NCBI RefSeq assembly: GCF_022808715.1
Contig: NZ_JAKZKX010000031.1
Coordinates: 1 to 42,690, forward strand
Reading direction: 5' to 3'
DNA from: Fundidesulfovibrio agrisoli
Lineage (GTDB): Bacteria > Desulfobacterota > Desulfovibrionia > Desulfovibrionales > Desulfovibrionaceae
Length of the DNA stretch: 42,690 bases
This document shows, piece after piece, positions 1 to 9,337 of the stretch. Under the pieces are notes generated by a model. It searched no databases. It was not told where the DNA came from and saw only the letters and a program-made list of their open reading frames with translations. Positions within the stretch are counted from its first letter, which is position 1. The number at the start of each line of letters is the position of its first letter. The position numbers and the translations under genes were made by a program.

Positions 1-76
1 CGAACTCGGAAGTTAAGCCCTCCTTCGCCGATGATACTGCCAGGACCGCTGGTGGGAAAGTAGGTCGCTGCCAGGA
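1..76 (+). rRNA. rrf: 5S ribosomal RNA, 3' part
   Basis: The window opens inside a 5S rRNA gene. The segment has the conserved CGAACTCGGAAGTTAAG block (loop B/helix III region), then the GATGATACTGC and GGTGGGAAAGTAGG segments and the closing GCTGCCAGG. The 5' third lies outside the window. The 3' end near base 76 is estimated from the usual 5S length. A strong terminator follows directly, so this is the last gene of an rRNA operon entering from the left. Confidence 0.95.
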
Positions 77-90
77 TCCTTTTCCCAAAC

Positions 91-120
91 AGAAAGGCCC
101 GTCGAAAGACGGGCCTTTCT
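91..120 (+). terminator. rRNA operon terminator
   Basis: A perfect 13-bp inverted repeat (91-103 with 108-120) closes on a GAAA tetraloop and sits 15 bases after the 5S gene. The stem is GC-rich with an A/T base (AGAAA...TTTCT), so it looks like an intrinsic terminator, although the U tract is short. Confidence 0.9.
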
Positions 121-441
121 GCGTTGGGGCGGCAAAATGAAGGCGCGGGCGCGGTGAAGGCCCCAGGCGGCCGGAACGCTCATGCCGGTTGGACAAACGG
201 CAGGGCGTCGTTGGGCCGGGCAACTAGGTATCTTGCCGACGTTCGTTGATTTGCCCTGTCGGTGGCCTGCGCTGCCGTAACTTGCCGTTTGGTTGCGCGC
301 TGATTGAAGGCTTTTCTTCCGCGGGGGAGTGTGGAAAATTACGCCGGATCGACCGCTACTAGGCGGTACTTCCAGGGAACCGCGGCAGAACATCCAACCG
401 GAACGGACGAAGAGGGCAACCGCCAGCACCAAGGAGCAGCC
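121..441. other. Intergenic gap after the rRNA operon
   Basis: No RNA gene or convincing coding sequence is seen here. An in-frame ATG at 304 upstream of the next gene gives a 46-residue extension with no family character and no ribosome binding site, so it is treated as leader DNA. A small GGCAA...TTGCC hairpin lies near 220-240; its role is unknown. Confidence 0.5.
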
Positions 442-981
442 GTGCCGACCATCCTGACCCATCCGGCCGTGCCTCTGGCCGTCACCTTCGCCCTTGGCCC
501 GGGGGCCATAACGCGCCCATTGCTGCTGGCCGGGATCGCGGCTTCCATCCTGCCGGATCTGGACGTGATCGCCTTCAGGATCGGGGTGCCCTACGCCTCG
601 GAGCTGGGGCATCGCGGGTTCAGCCACTCCCTCATATTCGCCGTCTGCGCGGCCCTCGTCGGGGCCTGCTTCAGCAAGCTGATGCGCACCTCGTTCAGGC
701 GCGTGTTCCTTTTTCTGCTGGCTTGCGCGGCTTCACACGGCCTGCTGGACGCCTTCACCAACGGCGGCCTCGGGGTGGCGTTCTTCTGGCCCTGGTCCGG
801 CCAGAGGTACTTCTTTCCCATGACGCCAATCGATGCCGCTCCCCTGAGCCTGGCCCGCTTCCTGTCGCCAAGGGGCGCGTCCGTACTTGGGTCCGAGCTG
901 CTCTGGGTGTGGCTGCCTCTGTTCGGCGCAGCCGCGCTCAGCGCGGCCATACGCCCCTGGCGCAGCCGCAGCCGAGCCTGA
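442..981 (+). CDS. Membrane-bound metal-dependent hydrolase, DUF457/YdjM-like
   Basis: This 179-residue protein has about four hydrophobic segments. It carries the conserved acidic and histidine motifs of the DUF457 (YdjM-like) family: PDLD early, then HRGFSHS and SHGLLDAFTNGG. In the family these are thought to bind a metal at the membrane; the substrate is unknown. The GTG at 442 is chosen because AAGGAG ends five bases upstream and the family-like sequence starts there (VPTILTHPAV). The ATG at 304 would add 46 residues of uncharacteristic sequence. The gene stands alone between the rRNA operon and a convergent cytochrome gene whose stop is 46 bases away. The family call is fairly sure, the biochemical role is not. 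Confidence 0.75.
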   Translation: MPTILTHPAVPLAVTFALGPGAITRPLLLAGIAASILPDLDVIAFRIGVPYASELGHRGFSHSLIFAVCAALVGACFSKLMRTSFRRVFLFLLACAASHGLLDAFTNGGLGVAFFWPWSGQRYFFPMTPIDAAPLSLARFLSPRGASVLGSELLWVWLPLFGAAALSAAIRPWRSRSRA

Positions 982-1026
982 GCCAACGCGCACAGCCCGT
1001 CCAGGCCGATCCGGACCTCTCGCCCC

Positions 1027-3384
1027 CTATTGCTTCACCCCCATCAGTTGAGCCGCGATGCGGCTCTTGGCTGCTTCGGGCATGGCTTCGTTGGCCAGCG
1101 CGGAGGCGTAGAGCTTGCCAGCCTCGGCCGTGCGCCCCTGCTTGCGGTAGATGCCGCCGAGCAGGATGTAGGAGTCGGGATAGAGTGGTTGCGAGGCCAC
1201 CAGATTTTCCAGCGTGGCCACGGCGGCGTTTTCATTACCCAGCTTGAACTGGATGTAGGCCAACGTGTAGGCGAATTTCGGCTCCTGGGGTCTGAGGTCA
1301 GCGGCCATCTTGCAATACGTGGATGCCTCCTGCAGGCGGTCGGGGGCCAGGAGGGCGCACAGGTTGTAGGCCGCGGGTGCCAACTGCGGGTCGGCCTGCA
1401 GGGCCTTCTTGAGGTTGGCCTCGGCCCCGGCGCGGTCATTGCGCTCGGCGCGCAGCAGGCCCATGTTGAAGTTGGCGGGCGCATTGTCCGGGGCCAGGGC
1501 CAGGGCCTTCTCCAGCAGTTGCATGGCCTGGTCCTGCTTGCCGATCCGGGCCAGGGCCATGGACTCGTTTATCATCACGAGCACGGAACGCGGTTCCAGG
1601 TGCAGCGCCGTGTCGTATGAGGCGATGGCCTTTTCGGTCTCGCCGCGCTGCAGCATGTAGTTGCCCAGGTTGTAATGGGAGGACCACTGGTCCGGCCGGG
1701 CCAGAAGCGATGCCAGGTACTCCTTCTCGGCCTTGTCCACGGTGGTTTTCTGAGGCCCGTCGAGGTTCAGGTTTCCGTATCCGGCCAGGGTGGCGGCGGC
1801 GCGCACCCTCACCAGGCGGTACTCGTCGGAAGCGGCGGCCACGAGGGCCCGGCCCGTCTCGTCGGAGGGAAACTGCTGCAAGGCTTCCATCGCCGCGGCG
1901 CGCACCAGGGGAGAGGGGTCCTTGGCGGCCTTCAGAAGGGCCTGGGCCACGGACGAATCTGGGCAACTCTGGATCAGCTTGACCAGGGAGGCGGCGAACA
2001 CCTCGTCGCGGCCGGGATCGGCAATGTAGGCCAGCATGGCGTGGAGTTCACTCCAGTCTCGCTTGCGCGCCTGCTCCACCAGTTTGCCGCGCGACAGGAC
2101 GGGGGCCTGGTAGTCGCGGGTGCGCCACTGGCGCACCTGGGCGTCGGCCCAGGCCGCGTCCTTGTCGGCGTGACAGCCGTTGCAGGCGTTGGGGGAGCCG
2201 AAGGCAATGGTGGCCGCCGGGGAGGGCGGCAGCATGGAGTGGTCCGAGCGGTTCATCCTGGCGAAGCTGGTCATGGGCATATGGCAGGAGACGCACTTCC
2301 CGGCGGGGCCGTCGGCCTTGTGCCGGGTGTGCTCCGGGGCGTTCTGAACGTGGTCCTGATGGCAGGGCATGCAGGCCTCGTTGGCCTTCTCCGGGGCCTT
2401 GAACCGGTAGCGACCGCTGGAGGTGTGGCAGGTGACGCAGTGCAACTTCCCGGCCTTGGCGCAGGGGCTCATGAGCCAGGAGGTGTAGGTGTAGTTCTCG
2501 CCCAGGTCGCGGCCGTCGGGGTAGTAGTCAGGGTCTTCCAGGGTGGCCAGGCCGAAGTGGTCGAAGAAGCGGTCGCCGGGGGTGTATCCGGCGGTGATGG
2601 GCATGGCCTTGGCGTGGCAGCCGGAGCAGGTGGCGTTGTGCTGCTCCGGGGTGAACTTGGAGACGAGGATGATCTTCATGTCCGAGGGCGTCTTGCCCTT
2701 GGGGGTGCGCAGCATCACGGCGTTGTGCTCCGCGCTGGGGCCGTGGCAGGTCTCGCAGTTGATGCCCGGCTCGGCCCAGGTGGTCTCGTAGGTGCCGGTC
2801 TTGAGGTCGTAGTTGGTGTTGAGCTGGCTCACGTGGCAGCTATGGCAGGACGTGTTGAAGGTGTAGGCCGGGTCCTTCCAATGCACGGGCTGGTCCGGCC
2901 CGGCGCCGGGGGCGTGGCGCACGCCGCTGGCCGCGGTGTCGAACCATGCCTTCTTCTGCACGTCGTAGGCCACGGGCAGGGTCTGCAGGCGGCCGCCCGA
3001 CAGGGGGGTCAGGAAGTAGTAGACGTTCTTGCCGCCGAGCACGTGCGCGATGGGGTAGCTGGCGGTTGCCCCGCCGGTGGTCTCGATCACAGCACCCTTC
3101 GCCAGGTCGGCCCGGTAGGCCGAACCGCCGATGACCACGTCCTCCTGCTGGGGGAGCAGGTTGGCCTGGGCGAACTCCGCCGTGTAGGGCTGCATTGCCA
3201 GGCCGTGCCTGGATGTGGACCACAGGGAATAGAATTTCTCGTGGCATTGCCTGCAACTCTGGGAGCCTGCATAGCCCCCGGCCTGGGCGCCGGGCTTGAC
3301 GGTGGCTGGGGCGGCTTTTTTTGCCCAGCAGGGCTGGCAAAGGGAGACGATGAGAACCACGAGGGCGAACGTCCTGAAAAGCAT
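1027..3384 (-). CDS. Octaheme c-type cytochrome with HEAT and TPR repeats
   Basis: A 785-residue exported protein. Residues 1-21 form a signal peptide ending CWA. Eight CXXCH heme motifs start at residues 44, 180, 210, 253, 316, 338, 364 and 401, the arrangement of the cytochrome c554-like multiheme family. A HEAT-like alpha-helical segment follows (about 420-530), then about six tetratricopeptide repeats (about 555-785). It should be periplasmic and carry electrons, with the C-terminal repeats serving as a docking surface. The start is supported by AGGAGG six bases upstream. It lies 106 bases downstream of the kinase genes on the same strand, so co-transcription is possible. Electron donor and acceptor cannot be read from sequence; it does not look like a standard NrfA nitrite reductase. 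Confidence 0.88.
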   Translation of the reverse strand: MLFRTFALVVLIVSLCQPCWAKKAAPATVKPGAQAGGYAGSQSCRQCHEKFYSLWSTSRHGLAMQPYTAEFAQANLLPQQEDVVIGGSAYRADLAKGAVIETTGGATASYPIAHVLGGKNVYYFLTPLSGGRLQTLPVAYDVQKKAWFDTAASGVRHAPGAGPDQPVHWKDPAYTFNTSCHSCHVSQLNTNYDLKTGTYETTWAEPGINCETCHGPSAEHNAVMLRTPKGKTPSDMKIILVSKFTPEQHNATCSGCHAKAMPITAGYTPGDRFFDHFGLATLEDPDYYPDGRDLGENYTYTSWLMSPCAKAGKLHCVTCHTSSGRYRFKAPEKANEACMPCHQDHVQNAPEHTRHKADGPAGKCVSCHMPMTSFARMNRSDHSMLPPSPAATIAFGSPNACNGCHADKDAAWADAQVRQWRTRDYQAPVLSRGKLVEQARKRDWSELHAMLAYIADPGRDEVFAASLVKLIQSCPDSSVAQALLKAAKDPSPLVRAAAMEALQQFPSDETGRALVAAASDEYRLVRVRAAATLAGYGNLNLDGPQKTTVDKAEKEYLASLLARPDQWSSHYNLGNYMLQRGETEKAIASYDTALHLEPRSVLVMINESMALARIGKQDQAMQLLEKALALAPDNAPANFNMGLLRAERNDRAGAEANLKKALQADPQLAPAAYNLCALLAPDRLQEASTYCKMAADLRPQEPKFAYTLAYIQFKLGNENAAVATLENLVASQPLYPDSYILLGGIYRKQGRTAEAGKLYASALANEAMPEAAKSRIAAQLMGVKQ

Positions 3385-3490
3385 CCTGGGCCTCCTGCGG
3401 GCGGACGGGGCAGCGCTGTGGCTACACCGTCGAGCAAGGGGCGTCGCGTGTGGGACGAGCCCCGATGTTACCGGGCTTGCGCCTGGCCTT

Positions 3491-5131
3491 TCAGCGCCCG
3501 CCCTCGGGAGGGCGCGCGCCGTTGTTTGAGGTCCGCCGGGGCCGGATGGAGTTGAGAACGGCGTCCAACTCGGAAATGTCCAGCGGTTTGGCTATGTAGC
3601 CGTTCATCCCGGCCATGAGGAAGCGTTCCTTGTCGCCCTTGAGCGCGTAGGCCGTCAGGGCCACGATGGGCACGGCGGGATCGATGCCCTGCTCCTTGCC
3701 GGACCTGATGCGGCGGGTGGCTTCCTCGCCGTCCATCTCCGGCATGCGGATGTCCATCATGACAAGGTCGTAATCCGCCTTGGCCAGGGCCGCCAGGGCC
3801 GTGCGCCCGTTGGCAGCGGTATCGACCTCGTGCCCCTTCTTGCGCAGCAGGGTGGAGGCCATGAGCCGGTTCACCCCGTCGTCCTCGACGAGGAGGATCT
3901 TCAGCTTGCCATTCCCTTCCGCCCCGTGGGAGGCGGCTTTTCCCCCAAGAAGCGGGGCGGAGTTGTCCAGCCGGAAGGCTACAATGAACGAGAAGACGCT
4001 GCCCTCGCCCTCGGAGCTCTCCGCCCAGATCCTTCCATCCATCATCTCCACGAGTTTCTTGGAGATGGCAAGCCCCAGCCCGGTCCCGCCATACTTGGGG
4101 TGGTTGGAGCTCAGGCCGATGGTGAAGCTTTCGAACAGCTTGCCGAGCTTGGATTCCGGGATGCCGAGGCCTGTGTCGCGCACCTGGAAGAGCAGGGGGA
4201 GAACCCCGGGAAGAGAGGAGCCCCCCTCCGCGACGCTGACGCTGACGGAGATCGAGCCGCTGTCGGTGAACTTGGCCGCGTTGCCCACGAGGTTGACCAG
4301 TATCTGCCGCAACCGCCCCTGGTCGCCAAGGAGGTTGTCCGGCACGTCCGCCCCGATCCCGGTGAGCAGGCGCAGCCCCTTGACCTGGGCCGTCAGCTCC
4401 AGGGGTTTGAGCGCCGCGGTCAGCAAGGCCCGAAGCCTGAAAGGCGCGCACTCCAGCTCCGCCTTGCCCGCCTCGATCTTGGAGAGGTCCAGGATGTCGT
4501 TGATGATGTGCAGCAGGGACTTGGCCGACTCCTTGAGGAGCTGGATGTATTCCAGAACGCCGGGTTCGCTGGTGGACATGAGCGCCAGTTCGGCCATGCC
4601 GAGGATGCCGTTCATGGGGGTGCGTAGCTCGTGGCTCATGTTCGCCAGGAAGGCGCTTTTGGCGCGGTTGGCGGCTTCGGCCTCCTCCGTGGCCTTCTGC
4701 AGCATGGCGGTGCGCTCCTGCACGCGGCGCTCCAGTTCCGCCTCGGCCCGCTTGTTGCGGATGGAATAGCGGATGGAGCGCTCCAGCAGGGTGGGGGTGA
4801 GCTGCCCCTTGGCCAGGAAGTCGGCCGCGCCCGCCTCCATGGCCTGCATGTCCACCCGGTAGTCGCCCTGGCCGGTCAAAAAGATAGTGGGCATGACCAG
4901 GCCCCGGCGGGTGAACTCCGCAAGGAGCTCGAGCCCGGAGTGCGCGCCCAGGTGGTAGTCGATGAAGCAGACGTCGAAGCCGCCGGACTCCAGGGCCTTC
5001 AGGGCCTGTTCGCCGTCCTCGGCCCAGTGCGCCTCGTACTGCTGGGAATTTATCCTGCCCAGCAGTCCGGAGAGGATGATGAAGTCGTCCTCGTCGTCGT
5101 CAACCACCAACACCTTGATCGGCGTGCCCAT
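3491..5131 (-). CDS. Hybrid sensor: receiver-histidine kinase-receiver
   Basis: This 546-residue protein is soluble. An N-terminal receiver domain (about 1-125) has the acidic pocket DDDEDD and phospho-acceptor Asp in CFIDYHLG. A short coiled coil leads to a HisKA domain with [10 protein letters not shown] (His near 167), and an ATPase domain follows with [14 protein letters not shown]-terminal receiver (about 410-530) has [11 protein letters not shown]. The receiver at the front suggests it is itself switched by an upstream kinase. It starts 10 bases after the stop of the membrane kinase at 5142-6926, so the two are almost certainly one transcript. There is no output domain, so the signal must leave through an Hpt or regulator encoded elsewhere, or act on protein targets. 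Confidence 0.93.
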   Translation of the reverse strand: MGTPIKVLVVDDDEDDFIILSGLLGRINSQQYEAHWAEDGEQALKALESGGFDVCFIDYHLGAHSGLELLAEFTRRGLVMPTIFLTGQGDYRVDMQAMEAGAADFLAKGQLTPTLLERSIRYSIRNKRAEAELERRVQERTAMLQKATEEAEAANRAKSAFLANMSHELRTPMNGILGMAELALMSTSEPGVLEYIQLLKESAKSLLHIINDILDLSKIEAGKAELECAPFRLRALLTAALKPLELTAQVKGLRLLTGIGADVPDNLLGDQGRLRQILVNLVGNAAKFTDSGSISVSVSVAEGGSSLPGVLPLLFQVRDTGLGIPESKLGKLFESFTIGLSSNHPKYGGTGLGLAISKKLVEMMDGRIWAESSEGEGSVFSFIVAFRLDNSAPLLGGKAASHGAEGNGKLKILLVEDDGVNRLMASTLLRKKGHEVDTAANGRTALAALAKADYDLVMMDIRMPEMDGEEATRRIRSGKEQGIDPAVPIVALTAYALKGDKERFLMAGMNGYIAKPLDISELDAVLNSIRPRRTSNNGARPPEGGR

Positions 5132-5141
5132 GTGCGTTTCC

Positions 5142-6926
5142 CTATGCTGAGGCCTGAAGCTGTTTCAGGGGGATGCTGATGATGAAGAAGGAGCCCTCCC
5201 CGGGGGCGCTCCGGGCGGAGACGGTGCCGCCGTGGCGCTCGACGCTTTTCCTGACGATGGCCAGGCCGATGCCCGTCCCCGGGTACTTGTTCCGGCCGTG
5301 CAGGCGCTGAAAGGGCTGGAAAATCTTCTCCGCGAACTGATCTTCGAAGCCGATGCCGTTATCCGACACGGTGATTTCCGCCAGCTCTGTTCCGTCCTCC
5401 AGAACGACCCGGCCGGTCACGCCGACTTGCGGCGGGATGGAGGGCCTGCGGTATTTCAAGGCGTTGGAGAGCAGGTTCTGGAACACCCGGCGCATCTGGG
5501 AGGCGTCGACTTCCGCCTGGGGCAGCTCCCCGACGGTGACCTCGGCCCCGGTCTCGGCTACCGCGCCCTCCAGGTCGGCCAGGACGTCGCGGACCAGCTC
5601 CCCCAGGTCCGTTCGGACGAAGGGGTTCGGGCGCGTGGTCACCCTGGAGTATTCCAGCAGGTCCTGGATGAGGTGCTGCATGCGCTCCGTGGCGCTCTCC
5701 ATGCGGCGCAGGAAGTCCAGCCCCTGCTCGTCCAGGGCTTGGGCGTGGTTTTCGCGCAGACGCTCGCCGAAGGCGCTGATCTTGCGCAGGGGCTCCTGCA
5801 GGTCGTGGGAGGCAACGGCCGCGAACTCCTCCAGCTCGCGGTTGCTGCGGCGGAGGTCGTCCGTCATGTCCTTGAGCAGCCCCGAGGCGGCGCCCAGGGC
5901 TTCGGCCACGGAGTCTATCTCCTTGAGGCCCGACTTCGGGGGGGAGACCAGCTTGCCTTCGGCCAGATCGAGCGCGGGCGGAATCAGCGACTGCACGGCG
6001 CTGCCGATGCCGCGCCCGATCCCCAGCGCCAGGGCGACGCCCAGAAGCGAGAGCAGCAGCGTGCCCGCTGTGACCCAGCGCACCCAGTTCTCGAGCTCGG
6101 CTTGGACGATGCCCAGGGGAACGTGGATGACCACGGCCCAGCCCGAAAACGGGGATTTGCTTATGGCTGCCAGGGCCCGCACGTTGTCGAGGCTGACGAA
6201 CTCGCGGGTGCGCTCCATCTGGCCGGGGGCGAGGCCCATGAGCGGGGGGATCCGCGTGCCCACGTGGCGCTCGGGATAGAGCGTGCGGCTCACGACGGTG
6301 CGGCTGTCGTCCATGATGAGGCCCACCCAGCCGGCGGGGAGGGGCTGGGCCTGGAGGATTGCGGCGATGCGGTCGACGGGCATGGTCATGGCCAGGTCGA
6401 AGAGCACCGCGCCTCCCCTGGTCACCGGCACATCCACGCCGATGAGGTGCCGCCCGGTGAGGGCGCCCTTGAACAGGCCTGAGACTCCGGGCTTGCCCTC
6501 CTCGAAGATGCGGCGCACGGCGCTTGATATGGCGCGCTTGGGCAGTGGGGTTCCGGGGGCGCGGTATGTGTTCACCAACTGCTGGCCCGTGGAGTCCGCC
6601 AGGACGATGTCCGCCCCTTCGTAGGAGCGCAGCAACTCCTTGGCCTGCCGGTGAAAGGCCGGGAAGTCGCGCTGGTCCAGCGCGGGGGAGGTCGCCAGCG
6701 CCACGAGGGAGGCCGTGGCGTTGTCCAGCTCCCTGTCCGCCACCTGGACCATGCCGCGGGCCGTGGCGAGCATGTTCGCCTCGATGGCGCCCTTTTTTTC
6801 CTGGTAAACAAAGGCGACGAGAAATCCCGCCGCCAGCCATACGGGCAGCACGCAGGCCAGCACCAGCCAGATGAGCCTGTAGCGGATGGTGCGGCGCAAG
6901 TTGTCCCACAACAGGGAGAAGTTCAT
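5142..6926 (-). CDS. Membrane histidine kinase with extracytoplasmic sensor domain
   Basis: A 594-residue protein with a membrane segment at about 18-38, a periplasmic sensor region of about 240 residues resembling a Cache domain, and a second membrane segment at about 282-305. The cytoplasmic part has a phytochrome-type HisKA motif, [10 protein letters not shown] (His near 373), and an ATPase domain with NALKYR, DNGIGF and [17 protein letters not shown] precedes the ATG. The ligand is unknown. It sits between a stand-alone response regulator upstream and the hybrid kinase downstream on the same strand, and its SHDLQEPLR motif matches that of the kinase at 7553-9163, which suggests duplication. 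Confidence 0.92.
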   Translation of the reverse strand: MNFSLLWDNLRRTIRYRLIWLVLACVLPVWLAAGFLVAFVYQEKKGAIEANMLATARGMVQVADRELDNATASLVALATSPALDQRDFPAFHRQAKELLRSYEGADIVLADSTGQQLVNTYRAPGTPLPKRAISSAVRRIFEEGKPGVSGLFKGALTGRHLIGVDVPVTRGGAVLFDLAMTMPVDRIAAILQAQPLPAGWVGLIMDDSRTVVSRTLYPERHVGTRIPPLMGLAPGQMERTREFVSLDNVRALAAISKSPFSGWAVVIHVPLGIVQAELENWVRWVTAGTLLLSLLGVALALGIGRGIGSAVQSLIPPALDLAEGKLVSPPKSGLKEIDSVAEALGAASGLLKDMTDDLRRSNRELEEFAAVASHDLQEPLRKISAFGERLRENHAQALDEQGLDFLRRMESATERMQHLIQDLLEYSRVTTRPNPFVRTDLGELVRDVLADLEGAVAETGAEVTVGELPQAEVDASQMRRVFQNLLSNALKYRRPSIPPQVGVTGRVVLEDGTELAEITVSDNGIGFEDQFAEKIFQPFQRLHGRNKYPGTGIGLAIVRKSVERHGGTVSARSAPGEGSFFIISIPLKQLQASA

Positions 6927-7042
6927 GTCTTCCTGTGGTTAGGGGTGCGAAGCTACAGCCTTGAATATCCCCTCGTGCAACTTACAATCCTACACGGACC
7001 GTTTTATTTTTAAGTCCGCTGCTCTTGAGTAAGGCTCTTATA

Positions 7043-7492
7043 TCAGCAGTTTGGAAGTTTGACTATCTGGAACCAGTACTCCCCGAGCTTGGCCACCACC
7101 TCGCACATGCTCTGGAAGGTGACGGGCTTGGTGATGAAGCAGTTGGCCCCTTCGAGATAGCTGGTGTAGATGTCCTCATGGGTCTTGGAGGTGGTCAGGA
7201 TGATGATGGGGATGTCCTTGAAGATGGGGTCGGCCTTGATTTCCCGTAGGGCCTCGCGGCCGTCCATCCTGGGCATGTTCAGGTCCAGCAGGATGATGTC
7301 GGGCCTGGGCGAGAGGGAGGGGTCGCTGAAGCGGCCCCGGCCCTTGAGATAGTCCATGAGCTCAATCCCGTCGTTGACCACGCGCAGGTCGTTCATCAGC
7401 TTGGTCTTGCGGAACGAGTCCTGAATGAGGACCACGTCGTCCTCGTCGTCCTCAGCCAGAAGTATGACCACCGGTTTCGATACGCCGCACAT
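7043..7492 (-). CDS. Single-domain response regulator, Rcp1-like
   Basis: A stand-alone receiver of about 149 residues, a little longer than CheY. It has the acidic pair in LLAEDDEDD, the phospho-acceptor Asp in LLDLNMPRMDG, the Thr in ILTTSK and the Lys in ITKP. This is the Rcp1-like type that partners phytochrome-class kinases, consistent with the SHDLQEPLR kinases on both sides. The ATG at 7492 is chosen because GGAG lies six bases upstream; an ATG four codons earlier (7504) has no good ribosome binding site. No output domain is present, so it should act by phosphotransfer or protein binding. Confidence 0.9.
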   Translation of the reverse strand: MCGVSKPVVILLAEDDEDDVVLIQDSFRKTKLMNDLRVVNDGIELMDYLKGRGRFSDPSLSPRPDIILLDLNMPRMDGREALREIKADPIFKDIPIIILTTSKTHEDIYTSYLEGANCFITKPVTFQSMCEVVAKLGEYWFQIVKLPNC

Positions 7493-7552
7493 CGTGTACT
7501 CCATTTGTCTTGACCGTTACCGGCACGTTGCCGAACTCCGCGCCATTGGCGG

Positions 7553-9163
7553 TCACACGTGCCTGAGCGGCAGCGTGACCGAGAATACGGACCCCTCCCC
7601 GGGCTGGCTCCTGGCGGCGATGAAGCCCTTGTGGCGCTCCACGATGCTGCGCACGATGGTCAGGCCGATGCCAGTGCCCTGGAACTGCTTCTTGCCGTGC
7701 AACCGCTGGAAGGGGATGAAGATCTTGCCCAGAAAACGCTCGTCGAAGCCGATGCCGTTGTCCTCCACGGTGATGGTGCAGGTGCTGGAGGACTCGCCCG
7801 GGGGGGAGGCGATCACCCGCACCACGGGGGGCACGCCCTCGCGGTGATATTTCAGGGCGTTGGTGAACAGGTTCTCGAAGAGCTGGCGCATCTGGATGGC
7901 GTCGGCCTCGATGGTGGGCAGCTCGCCCACCTCGAAGCGGGCTTGGGTGCTTTCGATGCGCAGTTCGATGTCCTCCAAAACGTCCGCCATGGTCTGGTTG
8001 AGGTCCACCGGCTGGAAGGTCTCCAACCCGGCGGAGAGCCCGGAATAAACCAGCAGGGCGTCGATGAGGTCCTGCATGCGCTCGGCGGCGTTCTCCATCC
8101 TGGTCAGGCTGTCGAGCCCCTTCGCGTTCAGGCAGCTCCCGCTCTCCACCCGCAGCCGGTCGCCGAAGGCCCGGATCTTGCGCAGGGGCTCCTGCAGGTC
8201 GTGGGAGGCCACATAGGTGAAGTCCCGGAGGTCCTTGTTCCTGAGCTCAAGTTCGGTGGTTCTTTCCTGCACCATGCGCTGAAGGCGCTCCTCCAGGCGG
8301 GTGTGCTCGCTGATGTCTGTATTGGTGCCGCACCAGCGCACCACTTTGCCGTCATGGTCGCGCAGGGGCAGCACGCGGGTCAGGAAGGGGCGGAAAACGC
8401 CGTCGCTGCCGCGCAGGGGGAAGACCATCTCGAAAGGTTCGCCCGTGGCCAGGGAGGCCTTCCAGCTCTCGATCACCCGGGGCAGCGCCTCCGGTTTGTG
8501 CACGGATTGCCAGCCCCAGCCCTCCATGTCCTTGGGGTTGGCGCCGGTGTAGTCGTACCAGCGCTTGTTGTACCAGAAAATCCAGCCCTGGGCGTCGGCC
8601 ATCCAGCAGAGCTGCGGGATGGCGTCGGCCAGGGTGCGGAAGCGCTCCTCGCTCTCCTCCAGGGCCTCTTCGGCCTTCTTGCGTGCGGTGATGTCCTCCG
8701 AGAAGATGACGATGCCGCCCACCTCGCCCGACCGGGCGTACCAGGGGCGCACCTCCCAGCGCAGCCAATGGGTGCTCCCGTCGGCCCGCTCGAAGCGGTC
8801 CTCGTCGGCCTTTTCGACCTCGCCGGCAAGGCATTTGCGGTGGATGGCCTTCCAGCGTTCGGGAATATCGGGGAAGACGTCGTAATGGCAGAGCCCTGTG
8901 AGATTGCGCCCGGAGAGGCCGAAGTCGGAAAGCCAGCGGTTGCTCACGGCGAGGTAGCGCATGTCCCTGTCGAACATGGCCACGGAGGCCGGGGCGTACT
9001 GCATGAAGGTGAGCAGCAGCCCTTCGGTTTGGGCCAGGCGCTCGACCCCGGGGAGGGCGTCGGGCCTGAGTTGGCCTTCGGGGGAGCCCGGACGGGAGTT
9101 CGCGGGCTTCTGCGGATCGATGGGGTGGGAAGTGCCGGATGCCTGCATGTGCGCCTCAACCAT
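7553..9163 (-). CDS. Cytoplasmic PAS-PAS histidine kinase
   Basis: A 536-residue soluble kinase. It has two PAS domains (about 50-160 and 170-290), the second of the PAS_3 type (WFWYNKRWYDYTG-like region followed by a PAC segment). A HisKA domain with [10 protein letters not shown] (His near 320) and an ATPase domain with NALKYH, DNGIGF and GTGIGLTIVRS follow. AGGAA lies five bases before the ATG. There is no membrane segment, so it senses an internal or diffusible signal. Its stop lies 60 bases upstream of the start of the response regulator on the same strand, making them the likely first two genes of the four-gene signalling block. Confidence 0.92.
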   Translation of the reverse strand: MVEAHMQASGTSHPIDPQKPANSRPGSPEGQLRPDALPGVERLAQTEGLLLTFMQYAPASVAMFDRDMRYLAVSNRWLSDFGLSGRNLTGLCHYDVFPDIPERWKAIHRKCLAGEVEKADEDRFERADGSTHWLRWEVRPWYARSGEVGGIVIFSEDITARKKAEEALEESEERFRTLADAIPQLCWMADAQGWIFWYNKRWYDYTGANPKDMEGWGWQSVHKPEALPRVIESWKASLATGEPFEMVFPLRGSDGVFRPFLTRVLPLRDHDGKVVRWCGTNTDISEHTRLEERLQRMVQERTTELELRNKDLRDFTYVASHDLQEPLRKIRAFGDRLRVESGSCLNAKGLDSLTRMENAAERMQDLIDALLVYSGLSAGLETFQPVDLNQTMADVLEDIELRIESTQARFEVGELPTIEADAIQMRQLFENLFTNALKYHREGVPPVVRVIASPPGESSSTCTITVEDNGIGFDERFLGKIFIPFQRLHGKKQFQGTGIGLTIVRSIVERHKGFIAARSQPGEGSVFSVTLPLRHV

Positions 9164-9277
9164 GCTGGTTCCTGAGTCGGAGAAGACGGCCGTGAATCCT
9201 CCGCCTGCGGCCGGGACGAGCCCACGGGCACGAAATCACTACAGCTTTGGTGGGAGCCGGTCAATGCGGGGGCGCAA

Positions 9278-9308
9278 AGGCCCGGCCCTCCGAAAGAGGG
9301 CCGGGCCT
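9278..9308 (-). terminator. Terminator after the outer-membrane protein gene
   Basis: A perfect 13-bp GC-rich inverted repeat (9278-9290 with 9296-9308) has a five-base loop. Read on the minus strand it lies 30 bases after the stop of the gene at 9338-10126 and is followed by TTTG. The short T run makes it a weak intrinsic terminator. It separates the sulfatase block from the kinase block. Confidence 0.8.
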
Positions 9309-9337
9309 GTTGATCGAAGCGCGGCCGCGGGTGCGGC

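Noticed and set aside
304-441. In-frame upstream ATG that would lengthen the DUF457-like protein by 46 residues
   Set aside because: No ribosome binding site and no family-like sequence before the GTG at 442, which has AAGGAG at proper distance.
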